Assembly: GCA_030524455.1 (NCBI GenBank)
Contig: JAUNGT010000003.1
Location: 1-64,000 of the forward strand
Direction of reading: 5' to 3'
DNA length: 64,000 nucleotides
Origin: Eubacteriales bacterium
GTDB taxonomy: Bacteria; Bacillota; Clostridia; Lachnospirales; Lachnospiraceae
Below, piece by piece: positions 1 to 9,761 of the stretch. How positions within the stretch are numbered: the stretch's first letter is position 1; every line of letters starts with the position of its first letter. The notes under the pieces were generated by a model. That model saw only the letters and a program-made list of their open reading frames with translations, did not search any database and was not told the origin of the DNA. Position numbers and translations under genes: made by a program.

Positions 1-1
1 T

Positions 2-30
2 ACTTTACCACAGAGCTTCCTGTTTGTCAA
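2..30 (-). promoter_or_regulatory. Strong sigma-A promoter, third of three in tandem
   Basis: On the minus strand a consensus -35 TTGACA (25-30) is followed after exactly 17 bp by TAAAGT (2-7). Its -10 hexamer and spacing match the promoter 100 bp upstream. It points out of the left edge, so the transcribed gene is not visible. Tandem promoters of this kind are typical of rRNA or other very highly expressed operons; that target is an inference. Confidence 0.75.
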
Positions 31-101
31 CAACTTTTTTAAACTTTTTTCGACTTCTTTTTTTGAAGTCCGCCGCGCTTTTTCAGCCGCAACAGTCATT
101 T

Positions 102-130
102 ACTTTACCAGAACCGTTTGCATTTGTCAA
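102..130 (-). promoter_or_regulatory. Strong sigma-A promoter, second of three in tandem
   Basis: TTGACA (125-130), 17-bp spacer and TAAAGT (102-107), read on the minus strand. It lies exactly 100 bp upstream of the promoter at 2-30 with the same -35, spacing and -10, as if the unit had been duplicated. A- and T-rich tracts surround it. Confidence 0.75.
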
Positions 131-208
131 GCGCTTTTTTCTTCCTTTTTCAAAAACTTTTTTGTCTCTGTTTGGAAGAATTTGTCACCGTTTGCGGCAA
201 CGAAAAGT

Positions 209-237
209 ATACTACCACACCAGGAGCATCCCGTCAA
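209..237 (-). promoter_or_regulatory. Sigma-A promoter, first of three in tandem
   Basis: TTGACG (232-237), 17-bp spacer and TAGTAT (209-214) on the minus strand. It is the upstream-most of three promoters with the same spacing and direction. No start codon with a convincing reading frame follows between here and the window edge, which fits a stable-RNA operon beyond position 1. Confidence 0.6.
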
Positions 238-524
238 TAGGGAATTTTATTTTTGTTCTGTAACAGTTCAGCCAGCCAGGGGTAACGGGTCAAAATCGTG
301 CTCGCACGAATTTTGGCCGGTTGCTCCTGGCTGAGGGAGCGCCCGATCATGAGCAAAGGTAGCCGCGTAGCGGCGGAAAGCGCGTTAGCGCGGCTTTGCG
401 AATGGCGCGGCTGAACTGTTCGTTCCGGTTCCGGCCTACCGATGCCGTTATCGCTGAAAGCAGCCTCGCACACTTGCTGTTCGAGGCTGCTTTCCGCTGT
501 ATGGGAATCCCTTATTTGTTTTTG
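238..524. other. Intergenic region rich in small inverted repeats
   Basis: About 290 bp between dapL and the outgoing promoters. It holds several short palindromes (around 288-305, 359-400) and the long hairpin listed separately. The reading frames crossing it are not gene-like. The repeats could mark a dispersed intergenic element, but no second copy is present in the window. Confidence 0.5.
456..494 (-). terminator. Hairpin downstream of dapL
   Basis: A perfect 13-bp inverted repeat (456-468 and 482-494) with a 13-nt loop lies 31 bp past the dapL stop. There is no U-tract on the minus strand, so it may be a processing or Rho-type stop structure, not a canonical intrinsic terminator. Confidence 0.5.
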
Positions 525-1766
525 TTACAGAAGCTCCCGGATCCTCCGCAGCGCCTCCCGCGTATTTTCGTGGGTGCCGAATCCGGTCAGTCTGAAATAT
601 CCTTCCCCGCTGGCCCCAAAGCCCGAGCCGGGGGTCCCGACCACCTGGGCCCCGTTCAGAAGCCGGTCAAAAAACTCCCAGGAGGTTAAGCCGTCCGGGG
701 TCTTCAGCCAGACATAGGGGGAATTGACGCCGCCGAAAGCCCGATAGCCCGCCTCCTTTAAGCCCTCGCGGATCAGCCTGGCGTTCTCCATATAGTAAGC
801 GATCTGTTCCCTCAGCTGGGCCTTTCCTTCGGGCGAATAAACCGCCTCCCCGGCACGCTGGACAATGTAGGGCGCACCGTTATACTTGGTTCCGTGACGG
901 CGCAGCCACAGGTCATTTAAGCTGACACCGTCCCGCTTCAGCTCCCGGGGCACCACGGTATAACCCAGGCGCAGACCGGTGAAGCCCGCGTTTTTTGAAA
1001 AGCTACGCATCTCGATGGCGCAGCTTTTCGCGCCCTTGCACTCGTAAATGCTGTGGGGCACGTCCGGCTCCGAAATATACGCCTCATAGGCCGCATCAAA
1101 CAGGATCACAGCCCCCTTTTCGTTGGCGTAATCCACCCACCTTTGCAGCGCGTCCTTCCGGATTGCCGCTCCGGTGGGGTTGTTGGGAAAGCAGAGATAA
1201 ATCAGATCCGGCGTTTCCGCGGGAAGCTCGGGCGCAAAGCCGTTCTCCTCCGTGCAGGGCATATAGATCAGCCCCTCATAGACTCCCTTCTCCGGATCGT
1301 AGGCGCCGGTGCGTCCCGCCATCACGTTGGTATCCACATACACCGGATAAACCGGGTCGCATACCGCCACCCGATTGTCCAGCCCGAAAATCTCCTGAAT
1401 ATTTCCCACGTCGCACTTGGCTCCGTCGGAGACAAAGATTTCCTCCGGGGAAATATCACAGCCCCGCGCCAAAAAATCCTCCCTCGCAATCACATTCAGC
1501 AGAAAATCATAGCCTCGCTCCGGCCCGTAGCCGTGAAAGCCCTCCGGCGTCCCCATCTGGGCCACCGCCTTCTGGAGCGCCTCAATGATAGCGGGCGCAA
1601 GGGGCTGGGTCACGTCGCCGATCCCCAGGCTGATCACCGGCTTTTGGGGATTGGCCTGCTTATAATCCGCCACCTTCCGGGCAACGGTGGAAAACAGATA
1701 GCTGCCCTGCAGCTTCCGGTAATTCTCATTGATCGTAAACATCGCGGTCTTTTCCTCCTCCTTCAC
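525..1766 (-). CDS. dapL: LL-diaminopimelate aminotransferase
   Basis: PLP-dependent class I/II aminotransferase that converts tetrahydrodipicolinate directly to LL-2,6-diaminopimelate with glutamate as donor, on the lysine and peptidoglycan route. The N-terminal [16 protein letters not shown] segment and [13 protein letters not shown] are typical of DapL. The PLP lysine is Lys-258 in [10 protein letters not shown], and FPNNPTG lies near 193-199. Length (413 aa) is normal. The first ATG overlaps the upstream ANTAR gene stop as ATGA, but a second ATG (1742) gives the more conserved N-terminus. It is last in the glutamate/glutamine operon, which supplies its amino donor. Confidence 0.93.
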   Translation of the reverse strand: MKEEEKTAMFTINENYRKLQGSYLFSTVARKVADYKQANPQKPVISLGIGDVTQPLAPAIIEALQKAVAQMGTPEGFHGYGPERGYDFLLNVIAREDFLARGCDISPEEIFVSDGAKCDVGNIQEIFGLDNRVAVCDPVYPVYVDTNVMAGRTGAYDPEKGVYEGLIYMPCTEENGFAPELPAETPDLIYLCFPNNPTGAAIRKDALQRWVDYANEKGAVILFDAAYEAYISEPDVPHSIYECKGAKSCAIEMRSFSKNAGFTGLRLGYTVVPRELKRDGVSLNDLWLRRHGTKYNGAPYIVQRAGEAVYSPEGKAQLREQIAYYMENARLIREGLKEAGYRAFGGVNSPYVWLKTPDGLTSWEFFDRLLNGAQVVGTPGSGFGASGEGYFRLTGFGTHENTREALRRIRELL

Positions 1767-2311
1767 TCGTCATAAATCAAAAGCAGGATCATCTGAGCTG
1801 TCTCCACCATATTTGTACCGGAATCCATGCTGCTTTTCTGAATATAGCGAAAAGCCTCCTGCTCCGTCATATGGTTCCGCTCCATCAGCACCCACTTGGC
1901 GTTATTGATGTAATTTTGCTCCTGCTCGGAGCGCTTTTTGGGCGCTATCTTCCGCTTTTTCAGGCGGCGGTCCAGCTGAGCCAGCATCATCTCCGCCGTA
2001 CTGCACAGATCCTGCGGACGCACCGGGTAGGTCAGGGGCACCGCCCCGGCCGGACAGCTTCCCGCCTCCCCCGGAGAGGTGAGAAGAAGCATATCAAAAT
2101 AGTCCGGCAAATACTCCGCCAGCTGACTAAAGTGCATATCCCGCACCCGGTGGCTGCAGATCACAATGCCGCTGTCAAGCTGATGGACCTGGGACAGGGC
2201 TGAGGATGCCGTCGTGCACAGCGCAGAGGCCGCAAGTCCTCTCCTGCCCAAAATATCGCGGATCCGCTTCGCGTCTTCGATTTTCGGCATCACAATTATT
2301 ATACTGCTCAT
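1763..2311 (-). CDS. ANTAR-domain RNA-binding response regulator
   Basis: 182 aa. The N-terminal ~110 residues resemble a degenerate receiver domain. The C-terminal ~55 residues ([18 protein letters not shown]) form an ANTAR helical domain, which in NasT/EutV-type proteins binds paired-hexaloop RNA to prevent termination. It sits between glnA (12 bp upstream) and dapL (4-bp overlap), so it probably tunes nitrogen assimilation. Clostridial glnA neighbours of this type are common. I could not identify the cognate RNA hairpin in this window. Confidence 0.85.
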   Translation of the reverse strand: MSSIIIVMPKIEDAKRIRDILGRRGLAASALCTTASSALSQVHQLDSGIVICSHRVRDMHFSQLAEYLPDYFDMLLLTSPGEAGSCPAGAVPLTYPVRPQDLCSTAEMMLAQLDRRLKKRKIAPKKRSEQEQNYINNAKWVLMERNHMTEQEAFRYIQKSSMDSGTNMVETAQMILLLIYDE

Positions 2312-2323
2312 CCGCCGCTCCCG

Positions 2324-3649
2324 TCATGTACGGTACAGGTACTTTTCCACTTCCCACTCCGATACCTGGGACATATATTCGTTCCACTCCGCCTTCTTGG
2401 CCTGCACATAGACCTCCACGAACTCCTGTCCCAAAACTGTTTTCACAAAAGGATCCGCCTCCAGCTCAGACACCGCCTCACGCAGCGTATCCGGCAGATG
2501 ATCCACGCCGGAAATCGCCTTTTCTGCCTCGGTGCGCTCCTCAAAATGCAGGGAGGCCTCCGGTCCGGGCTCCGTCTTTTTGGCGATGCCGTCCAGCCCC
2601 GCGGAAATCGCCAGGGCCAGCGTCAGATAGGGATCGGCGCAGGGATCGGGGAATCGCAGCTCCACCCGCGTCTGCTCCCCGCGCAAAAAGGGCACCCGCA
2701 GAAGCGTGTTTAAACGCCGCGTGGTCCAGATAATGTCCCGGGGCGCGTCGCAGCCGGAGGTTAATCGCTTGTAGGAATTGACCAGCGGGTTTGTGACCGC
2801 GCACATCCCCTTGGCGTGAGCCATGATGCCTCCCATGAACCACTTCGCTTCCCGGCTTAAGCCGTCCGGGCTTTCCGGATCCTGAAAAATGTTCTTTCCG
2901 TCCCGGAAAGCCGACAGATTCAGGTGCATGCCGGAGCCCGCCGTTCCCGCCTTGGGCTTGGGCATAAAGGTGGCGTAAAGGCCGAACCTCTTGGCGATGG
3001 AACGCACCGCCGTTTTGAAGGTCACAATGCGGTCCGCCGTCTCCATGGGGCCCGCATAGCGGAACACGATCTCGTGCTGCCCCGGCGCTTTTTCATGGTA
3101 GGAGGACTCGATCTCAAAGCCCATCTCCTCCAGCGTCATCACCATGTCCCGGCGGGCATTCTCGCCTAAGTCCAGCGGGCTGATGTCCATATATCCGGCC
3201 CGCTCATGGGTGACTGTGGTGGGCGTCCCGTTCTCATCCTCGTGAAACAGGAAAAACTCGCACTCCGGATCCACGCGGAAGCTGTAGCCCTCCGCCTCCG
3301 CTTTCTCAATCGTGCGCCGCAGGATGTGCCTGGGGCTGACCGAAAGGGGCGTGCCGTCGGCCCGGCACACATCGCAGAGCATCCGGGCCACCTTGCCCTG
3401 CTGCGGACGCCAGGGAAGGATCACGAAGGTATCCAGATCCGGGCAGAGGTACATATCCTCCTCGCCCCTGCGCAGATCCCCGTACATGCAGGAGCCGTCG
3501 ATCAGATATTTATTATCTTTCATATATTGCAGCTGCGTCGAAGTGACCGCCACATTTTTGAGAGTCCCGAACAAATCCATAAACTGCAGCCGGATAAATT
3601 CCACGTCCTCGTCCTCCACCAATCTCAAAATCTCGTCTCTGGTTTTCAT
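2324..3649 (-). CDS. glnA: Glutamine synthetase, type I
   Basis: 441 aa, the usual GSI-alpha length. It makes glutamine from glutamate, ammonia and ATP. Visible signatures are the N-terminal beta-grasp with DLFGTLKNV, the ATP-site motif MPKPKAGTAGSGMHLNLS and the C-terminal catalytic half with RVELRFPDP. The adenylylation loop typical of GSI-beta was not recognised, so control is more likely by feedback or transcription. It lies 17 bp after gltD; together GltBD and GlnA form the GS-GOGAT cycle. Confidence 0.95.
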   Translation of the reverse strand: MKTRDEILRLVEDEDVEFIRLQFMDLFGTLKNVAVTSTQLQYMKDNKYLIDGSCMYGDLRRGEEDMYLCPDLDTFVILPWRPQQGKVARMLCDVCRADGTPLSVSPRHILRRTIEKAEAEGYSFRVDPECEFFLFHEDENGTPTTVTHERAGYMDISPLDLGENARRDMVMTLEEMGFEIESSYHEKAPGQHEIVFRYAGPMETADRIVTFKTAVRSIAKRFGLYATFMPKPKAGTAGSGMHLNLSAFRDGKNIFQDPESPDGLSREAKWFMGGIMAHAKGMCAVTNPLVNSYKRLTSGCDAPRDIIWTTRRLNTLLRVPFLRGEQTRVELRFPDPCADPYLTLALAISAGLDGIAKKTEPGPEASLHFEERTEAEKAISGVDHLPDTLREAVSELEADPFVKTVLGQEFVEVYVQAKKAEWNEYMSQVSEWEVEKYLYRT

Positions 3650-3666
3650 GCTTCACTCTCCCGTAT

Positions 3667-5151
3667 TTATAGGTTGGTATAGCCCATCAGCGATTCGTCC
3701 GCCTCCCGGGCGGCCTCCTTGCCCTCCTCGATGGCCCATACCACCAGGGACTGTCCCCGGTGCATGTCCCCCGCCGTAAAAATGCGCTCATCGGCGGTAC
3801 GATAGGAGCCGGGGGCCGTCTCCACATTTGTTCTCGCATTCAATTTTACACCAAAACTGTCCGCAATGTAACCCTCGCTGCCCAAAAAACCTGCGGCGAT
3901 CAGCACAAGCTCTGCGGGAACCTCCCGCTCCGTGCCCGCCACCGGAACCATGGACATCCGTCCCGTCTTTTCGTCTTTTTTGGGCTCCAGGGAAACCAGC
4001 ACAGCGCCGCACACAGTCCCATCCTTCCCCTTCTTAAATTCCGTCACCGTCGTCTGGTAAACCCGGGGATCCTGCCCGAATTTATAAATGGCCTCCTCCT
4101 GGCCGTAGTCGGTTTTCAGCACCTTCGGCCACTCCGGCCAGGGATTGGAGGCAAGCCGGTGCTCCGGGGCCTTCGGCATCATCTCCAGCTGGGTGACGCT
4201 GGCCGCCCCCAGACGGATTGCCGTTCCCACACAGTCGTTGCCCGTATCGCCTCCGCCGATGACCAGCACATGCTTTCCCTTCGCCAGCTCATAGGGAACT
4301 TGCTCAAACCCGCTGTCCAGCAGCCTTTTTGTCACATTGCCCAGAAAATCCACCGCAAAGAAAATCCCCTTCGCGTCCCGGCCGGGCACACTGATATCTC
4401 TGGGATGCGAAGCCCCGCCGGCCAGGACAACCCGGTCGTATTGGGAAAGCAGCTCCTTTCCCTCCACATCCTTTCCCACGTCCACACCGCAGAGAAAACG
4501 GATTCCCGCCTCCTCCATCACCCGGATCCGACGGTCGATCAGGCTCTTATCCAGCTTCATGTTCGGAATGCCGTAGCGCAGAAGGCCGCCCGGACGGTCG
4601 TGGCGTTCATAGACGGTCACGCTGTGCCCTCTCTTGTTCAGATACCAGGCAGCGGAAAGCCCGGCCGGGCCGCTGCCCACCACCGCAACCTTTTTCCCGG
4701 TACGCACCCGGGGCGCTTCCCCCTTCACCAGTCCGTGGGCGAAGGCGTATTCAATCACCGCCCGCTCATTCTCCTTGGTGGAGACAGGGGCCGCATGCAG
4801 ACCGCAGGTACAGGCCGCCTCGCACAGGGCGGGGCAAACCCGGGAGGTAAACTCCGGGAAGCAGTGCGTCTTTGTCAGGCGCACATAAGCCTGCTCCCAG
4901 TTGCCGTGCCAGACCAGATCGTTCATCTCCGGCACCAGATTGTGCAGCGGACAGCCGGAGGCCATCCCGGCAATCATCATGCCGGACTGGCAGAAGGGCA
5001 CGCCGCACTCCATGCAGCGTGCCCCCTGGAGTCTCTGCTCCTTCTCCGGAAGCTGCCCGTGAAACTCCTTAAAATCCCTGATCCGCTCCCCGGGAGCCTC
5101 GACAGGGCCGTCTTTTCTCTCATATTCCAAAAATCCTGTGGGTTTTCCCAT
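3667..5151 (-). CDS. gltD: Glutamate synthase small subunit
   Basis: 494 aa. It feeds electrons from NADPH to GltB. The N-terminal part carries two cysteine clusters for 4Fe-4S centres (CMECGVPFC, CPALCEAACTC). These are followed by an FAD-binding GSGPAGLSAAWYL and a later NADPH-binding GGGDTGNDC. It is 15 bp downstream of gltB in the same operon. Length and motif order are standard. Confidence 0.95.
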   Translation of the reverse strand: MGKPTGFLEYERKDGPVEAPGERIRDFKEFHGQLPEKEQRLQGARCMECGVPFCQSGMMIAGMASGCPLHNLVPEMNDLVWHGNWEQAYVRLTKTHCFPEFTSRVCPALCEAACTCGLHAAPVSTKENERAVIEYAFAHGLVKGEAPRVRTGKKVAVVGSGPAGLSAAWYLNKRGHSVTVYERHDRPGGLLRYGIPNMKLDKSLIDRRIRVMEEAGIRFLCGVDVGKDVEGKELLSQYDRVVLAGGASHPRDISVPGRDAKGIFFAVDFLGNVTKRLLDSGFEQVPYELAKGKHVLVIGGGDTGNDCVGTAIRLGAASVTQLEMMPKAPEHRLASNPWPEWPKVLKTDYGQEEAIYKFGQDPRVYQTTVTEFKKGKDGTVCGAVLVSLEPKKDEKTGRMSMVPVAGTEREVPAELVLIAAGFLGSEGYIADSFGVKLNARTNVETAPGSYRTADERIFTAGDMHRGQSLVVWAIEEGKEAAREADESLMGYTNL

Positions 5152-5166
5152 GATTGCTTTTCCTCC

Positions 5167-8100
5167 TTACGCCCTGCTGCCGACGCTGGCGTAAAACGCC
5201 TCGATCTGCGCCTCCTGCCTGCTCATGCCCTGCTCCTCAAACTGGGAGGACAGCTGCAGCATCCGCTTGTAATCTCCCGGGATGATCTTCTTGAACTTCG
5301 GCAGGTACTCCTCGTAATTTTCCAGCACCTTGCGCGCCTTCTCGGAGCCGGTGTGCGCCATATGGGCCTCCAGCAGGGATTTTAATTCCTCCTGGTCATA
5401 CTTTGTCTCCACCTTCTCCATCAGCACCATTTCCTTGTTCAGGTTTTTGTACAGGCAGCTTTCCTCATCCAGCACATAGGCGATGCCTCCGCTCATGCCC
5501 GCCGCAAAGTTCTTGCCGGTGGGGCCCAGCACCACCACATGACCGCCGGTCATGTACTCGCATCCATGCTCACCCACGCCCTCGACCACCGCGTCCGCGC
5601 CGGAATTACGCACAGCGAACCGCTCGCCCGCCACACCCGCGATGTAAGCCTGTCCGCTGGTCGCCCCGTAGAGCGCCACGTTGCCGATGATGATATTGTC
5701 CTCCGGCGAATATTTGGCATCCCCGGGGGCAAACACCGCCAGCTTGCCGCCGGACAGTCCCTTTCCGAAATAGTCATTGCTGTCTCCGCACAAAGACAGG
5801 GTAAGTCCCTTCGGCAAAAATGCGCCGAAGCTCTGTCCGCCGGCTCCCTCGCAGTGAATGGTCAGCGTATCCTCCGGCAGTCCCTCGGGATAGCGCCGGG
5901 TGATCTCCGCCCCCAGAAGGGTGCCGAAGGTGCGGTCCGTGTTCGTCAGCCGAACGCTGCAGGAAGCCTTCTTCTTCCCGGCCAGCGCCTCCTTCACCTC
6001 GCGGTTTTTCAGCAGCACCGCCTCGTCCTTTGTCTTTTCCAGATGGAAATCGTAGGCGCAGGCCGGATCGAACACGCTCTCCCTGCGGGAAGCCTGCATG
6101 CCTCCCTGCAGGATTCGGCTCAAATCAATCTCCGCTTCCCGCCCGGTCAGGCCGTCCTTTTTCTTGAGCAGATCGGTGCGGCCCACCATTTCATCCAGCG
6201 TGCGCACGCCCAGCTTCGCCATATATTCCCGCAGCTGCCGTGCGATAAAGGTCATAAAGTTGATCACATACTCCGGTTTTCCGGTAAAGCGCTTGCGCAG
6301 CTCCGGATTCTGAGTGGCGATGCCCATGGGGCAGGTGTCCAGGTTGCAGACACGCATCATCACGCAGCCCAGCGTCACCAGAGGCGCGGTCGCAAAGCCG
6401 AACTCCTCCGCTCCCAGAAGGGCCGCAATGGCCACATCCCGCCCGCTCATCAGCTTTCCGTCGGTCTCGATCACCACCCGGTTTCTCAGCCCGTTTTGCA
6501 AAAGCGTCTGATGGGTCTCCGCCAGTCCCAGCTCCCAGGGCAGTCCCGCGTTGTGGATGGAGCTGATGGGAGCGGCGCCGGTTCCGCCGTCATAGCCGGA
6601 GATCAGCACCACCTGCGCGCCGGCCTTTGCCACGCCGGCCGCCACGGTTCCCACGCCCGCCTCGGACACCAGCTTCACCGAAATCCGTGCATACTTGTTT
6701 GCGTTTTTCAGGTCGTAGATCAGCTGCGCCAGATCCTCGATGGAGTAAATGTCATGGTGCGGCGGCGGGGAAATCAGGCTCACGCCGGGGGTGGAGTGCC
6801 TGGTCTTTGCAATCCAGGGATACACCTTTTTGGCCGGCAGATGTCCGCCCTCGCCGGGCTTTGCCCCCTGCGCCATCTTGATCTGAATCTCTCTGGCACT
6901 GACTAAGTAGCGGCTGGTAACGCCGAAGCGTCCGCTGGCTACCTGCTTGATGGCGGAGCTTCTGTCATGCTCCGTCCCGGCGGATTTTAAGCGCTCGTCG
7001 CTCTCTCCGCCCTCGCCGCTGTTGGATTTGCCGTGCAGATAGTTCATCGCCACCGCCAGCGCTTCGTGGGCCTCCTCGGAGATGGAGCCGTAGGACATGG
7101 CGCCGGTCTTGAACCGTCTGACGATGGATTCCTCGCTCTCCACCTCCTCCAGCGCAACGCCCTGCTCCGGATAGTTAAAATCCATCAGACTGCGCAGATA
7201 TCCGGTCTTTTCCGCGTCCGCCAGCTTTGTGTACTCGCAGAATTTTTCATAGCTGCCGTCCCGGGTGGACTGCTGCAGAAGGTGGATCGTCTGGGGATTG
7301 TAGCGGTGCTCCTCCCCCTGGCTGCGCAGCTTGTGCCGCCCCATGGAGGACAGGGTAAGATCCGTGTCCAGCCCCAGCGGGTCAAAGGCCCTGGAATGCT
7401 GCGCGTCGGTCTGCGCCGCGATATCCTCCAGCGTGATGCCGCCCACCCGGCTCACCGTGCCGGTAAAGTAAGCGTCGATCACCTTTTCGGAAATGCCGAG
7501 GGCCTCAAAAATCTGGCTGCCCTGATAGGACTGGATGGTGGAAATTCCCATCTTGGAGGCGATTTTTACGATTCCCTGCAGGATCGCGTGGTCGTAATCC
7601 TCCACCGCCGCATAGTAATCCTTGTTCAGCAGCCCGTCCTCCACCAGCTCGGCGATGGTTGCGTGCGCCAGATACGGATTCACCGCGCAGGCTCCGTAGC
7701 CCAAAAGCGCCGCGAAATCATGCACCTCCCGGGGCTCTCCCGACTCCAGGATGATCGACAGCGCCGTACATTTTTTTGTCTTGACCAGATGCTTATGCAC
7801 CGCGGATACCGCCAGCAGAGACGGGATCGCCACATGGTTCTCATCCACGCCCCGGTCGGACAGGATCAGGATATTTGCGCCCTCCCGGTAAGCCTTGTCC
7901 ACCTGCACAAACAAATGCTCCAGCACCCGGTCCATGGGCGTGCTCTTGTAGAAAATAATCGGCACGCAGGCCACCTGGAAGCCGGGCTTTTTCATAGTGC
8001 GGATCTTTAACAGATCCAGATCGGTCAGAATCGGATTGTTGATCTTTAATACCTGGCAGTTTTCCGGCTTTTCCTCCAGAAGGTTTCCGTTTTTGCCCGC

Positions 8101-9717
8101 GTAGACGGTCGTGGAGGTCACGATCTTTTCCCGGACCGCATCGATGGGCGGATTCGTCACCTGCGCAAACAGCTGCTTAAAGTAGTAAAACAGCGGCTGA
8201 TACTCCTTGGAAAGCACGGCCAGCGGAGTGTCCACGCCCATGGCCCCGATGCGCTCCCCGCCGTTTAACGCCATGGCACAGATCCCCTCCCGGTACTCCT
8301 CGTAGGTATAGCCGAAAGCCTTCTGCAGACGCGCCCGCTCCGTCCTCGTAAAGGAAGGAACCTTCTCGTTCGGGATTTTCAGTTCTTTTAAGGTCACCAG
8401 GTTGGAATCCAGCCATTCGCCGTAGGGCTCGCGCTTTGCGTAGGTCTCCTTGATCTGCTCGTCGGTGAGCACCTCGCCCTTTTTCGTGTCCACCAGCAGC
8501 ATCTTGCCGGGATGGAGACGTTCCTTTTTCAAAATATGTCCCGCCGGGATATCCAGCACTCCGACCTCCGAAGAAAGGATCAGCCGTCCGTCATCGGTAA
8601 TGTAGTAGCGGGAAGGGCGCAGACCGTTGCGGTCCAGCACCGCTCCCATCAGGTCGCCGTCGGAAAACAGGATCGAGGCCGGCCCGTCCCAGGGCTCCAT
8701 CATGGTGGCGTAATACTGATAAAAGTCGCGTCCCTCCTGGGAAATCGTATCGTTGTGGCTCCAGGGCTCCGGGATCGTGATCATCACCGCCAGAGGCAGC
8801 TCCATCCCGCTCATCACCAGAAATTCCAGGGTATTATCCAGCATGGCGGAATCGGAGCCGTTGGTGTTGACCACCGGAAGCACCTTCGTCAGATCGTCCG
8901 CGGAAAACCGGGGCGCATGCATCGTCTCCTCCCGGGCCAGCATCTTGTCGGCGTTTCCCTTGATTGTGTTGATTTCGCCGTTGTGCACGATGAACCGGTT
9001 CGGATGGGCCCGCTCCCAGCTGGGGTTGGTGTTGGTGGAGAAACGGGAGTGCACGATCGCGATGGCGGAGTCGTAATCCGGATCCTGCAGATCCATGAAA
9101 AAGGTGCGCAGCTGTCCCACCAGAAACATTCCCTTGTAAACCACCGTCCGGCTGGACAGGGAGGGCACATAGGTGTTATCGTTGCTCTGCTCGAATACCC
9201 GGCGCACAATATAGAGCTTGCGGTCAAACTCCAGTCCCTTCTCCACGCCCTCCGGCTTTTTGACGAAGGCCTGGCAGATCACCGGCATACATTCCCGGGC
9301 CTTGTGCCCGAGAACCTCCGGATCAGTGGGCACGTCGCGCCAGCCCAAAAACTCCATGCCCTCCTTCTCCACGATGATTTCAAACATTTTTTTCGCCTGA
9401 CTGCGTTTTAACTCGTTTTGGGGAAAGAAAAACATTCCCACACCGTACTCCCGCTCCCGGCCCAGTTCGATTCCCAGCTCCTTACATACCCGCGTAAAGA
9501 AACGGTGGGAAATCTGGGTCAGAATGCCTACGCCGTCGCCGGTTTTTCCCTCCGCATCCTTGCCGGCTCTGTGTTCCAGCTGCTCCACGATCCGCAGCGC
9601 GTCCGCCACAATCTGATGGCTCCTTTTTCCTTTTATATCAACAACCGCGCCGATACCGCAGTTATCATGCTCAAAGCTTTGCCGATACAGCCCCTGCTGT
9701 TCCTGGTTCTTGTTCAT
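5167..9717 (-). CDS. gltB: Glutamate synthase large subunit
   Basis: 1516 aa, full length. It converts glutamine and 2-oxoglutarate to two glutamates. A class II amidotransferase domain begins at Cys-20 (HDNCGIG), so a 19-residue propeptide is probably removed. The central domain, the FMN-binding synthase domain (GEGGESDERLKS, AGAQVVLISGYDGGTGAAP, CNLDTCPMGIATQ with Fe-S cysteines) and a C-terminal beta-helix (GGHVVVLGPTGKNFAAGMSGG) follow in order. It lies 44 bp after pyrG, so readthrough from pyrG is possible. Confidence 0.96.
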   Translation of the reverse strand: MNKNQEQQGLYRQSFEHDNCGIGAVVDIKGKRSHQIVADALRIVEQLEHRAGKDAEGKTGDGVGILTQISHRFFTRVCKELGIELGREREYGVGMFFFPQNELKRSQAKKMFEIIVEKEGMEFLGWRDVPTDPEVLGHKARECMPVICQAFVKKPEGVEKGLEFDRKLYIVRRVFEQSNDNTYVPSLSSRTVVYKGMFLVGQLRTFFMDLQDPDYDSAIAIVHSRFSTNTNPSWERAHPNRFIVHNGEINTIKGNADKMLAREETMHAPRFSADDLTKVLPVVNTNGSDSAMLDNTLEFLVMSGMELPLAVMITIPEPWSHNDTISQEGRDFYQYYATMMEPWDGPASILFSDGDLMGAVLDRNGLRPSRYYITDDGRLILSSEVGVLDIPAGHILKKERLHPGKMLLVDTKKGEVLTDEQIKETYAKREPYGEWLDSNLVTLKELKIPNEKVPSFTRTERARLQKAFGYTYEEYREGICAMALNGGERIGAMGVDTPLAVLSKEYQPLFYYFKQLFAQVTNPPIDAVREKIVTSTTVYAGKNGNLLEEKPENCQVLKINNPILTDLDLLKIRTMKKPGFQVACVPIIFYKSTPMDRVLEHLFVQVDKAYREGANILILSDRGVDENHVAIPSLLAVSAVHKHLVKTKKCTALSIILESGEPREVHDFAALLGYGACAVNPYLAHATIAELVEDGLLNKDYYAAVEDYDHAILQGIVKIASKMGISTIQSYQGSQIFEALGISEKVIDAYFTGTVSRVGGITLEDIAAQTDAQHSRAFDPLGLDTDLTLSSMGRHKLRSQGEEHRYNPQTIHLLQQSTRDGSYEKFCEYTKLADAEKTGYLRSLMDFNYPEQGVALEEVESEESIVRRFKTGAMSYGSISEEAHEALAVAMNYLHGKSNSGEGGESDERLKSAGTEHDRSSAIKQVASGRFGVTSRYLVSAREIQIKMAQGAKPGEGGHLPAKKVYPWIAKTRHSTPGVSLISPPPHHDIYSIEDLAQLIYDLKNANKYARISVKLVSEAGVGTVAAGVAKAGAQVVLISGYDGGTGAAPISSIHNAGLPWELGLAETHQTLLQNGLRNRVVIETDGKLMSGRDVAIAALLGAEEFGFATAPLVTLGCVMMRVCNLDTCPMGIATQNPELRKRFTGKPEYVINFMTFIARQLREYMAKLGVRTLDEMVGRTDLLKKKDGLTGREAEIDLSRILQGGMQASRRESVFDPACAYDFHLEKTKDEAVLLKNREVKEALAGKKKASCSVRLTNTDRTFGTLLGAEITRRYPEGLPEDTLTIHCEGAGGQSFGAFLPKGLTLSLCGDSNDYFGKGLSGGKLAVFAPGDAKYSPEDNIIIGNVALYGATSGQAYIAGVAGERFAVRNSGADAVVEGVGEHGCEYMTGGHVVVLGPTGKNFAAGMSGGIAYVLDEESCLYKNLNKEMVLMEKVETKYDQEELKSLLEAHMAHTGSEKARKVLENYEEYLPKFKKIIPGDYKRMLQLSSQFEEQGMSRQEAQIEAFYASVGSRA

Positions 9718-9761
9718 GGTGTTTCCTCCTGCTTCCTGTAAGGGTTCTTCTTCCTAACCGT

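Noticed and set aside
234..473. 79-codon frame upstream of the outgoing promoters
   Set aside because: Crosses several palindromes and lacks a ribosome-binding site and any known family.
3760..5385. Long plus-strand frames opposite gltB, gltD, pta, groEL and others
   Set aside because: They are antisense shadows of well-identified GC-rich genes with biased codon use and show no protein family of their own.
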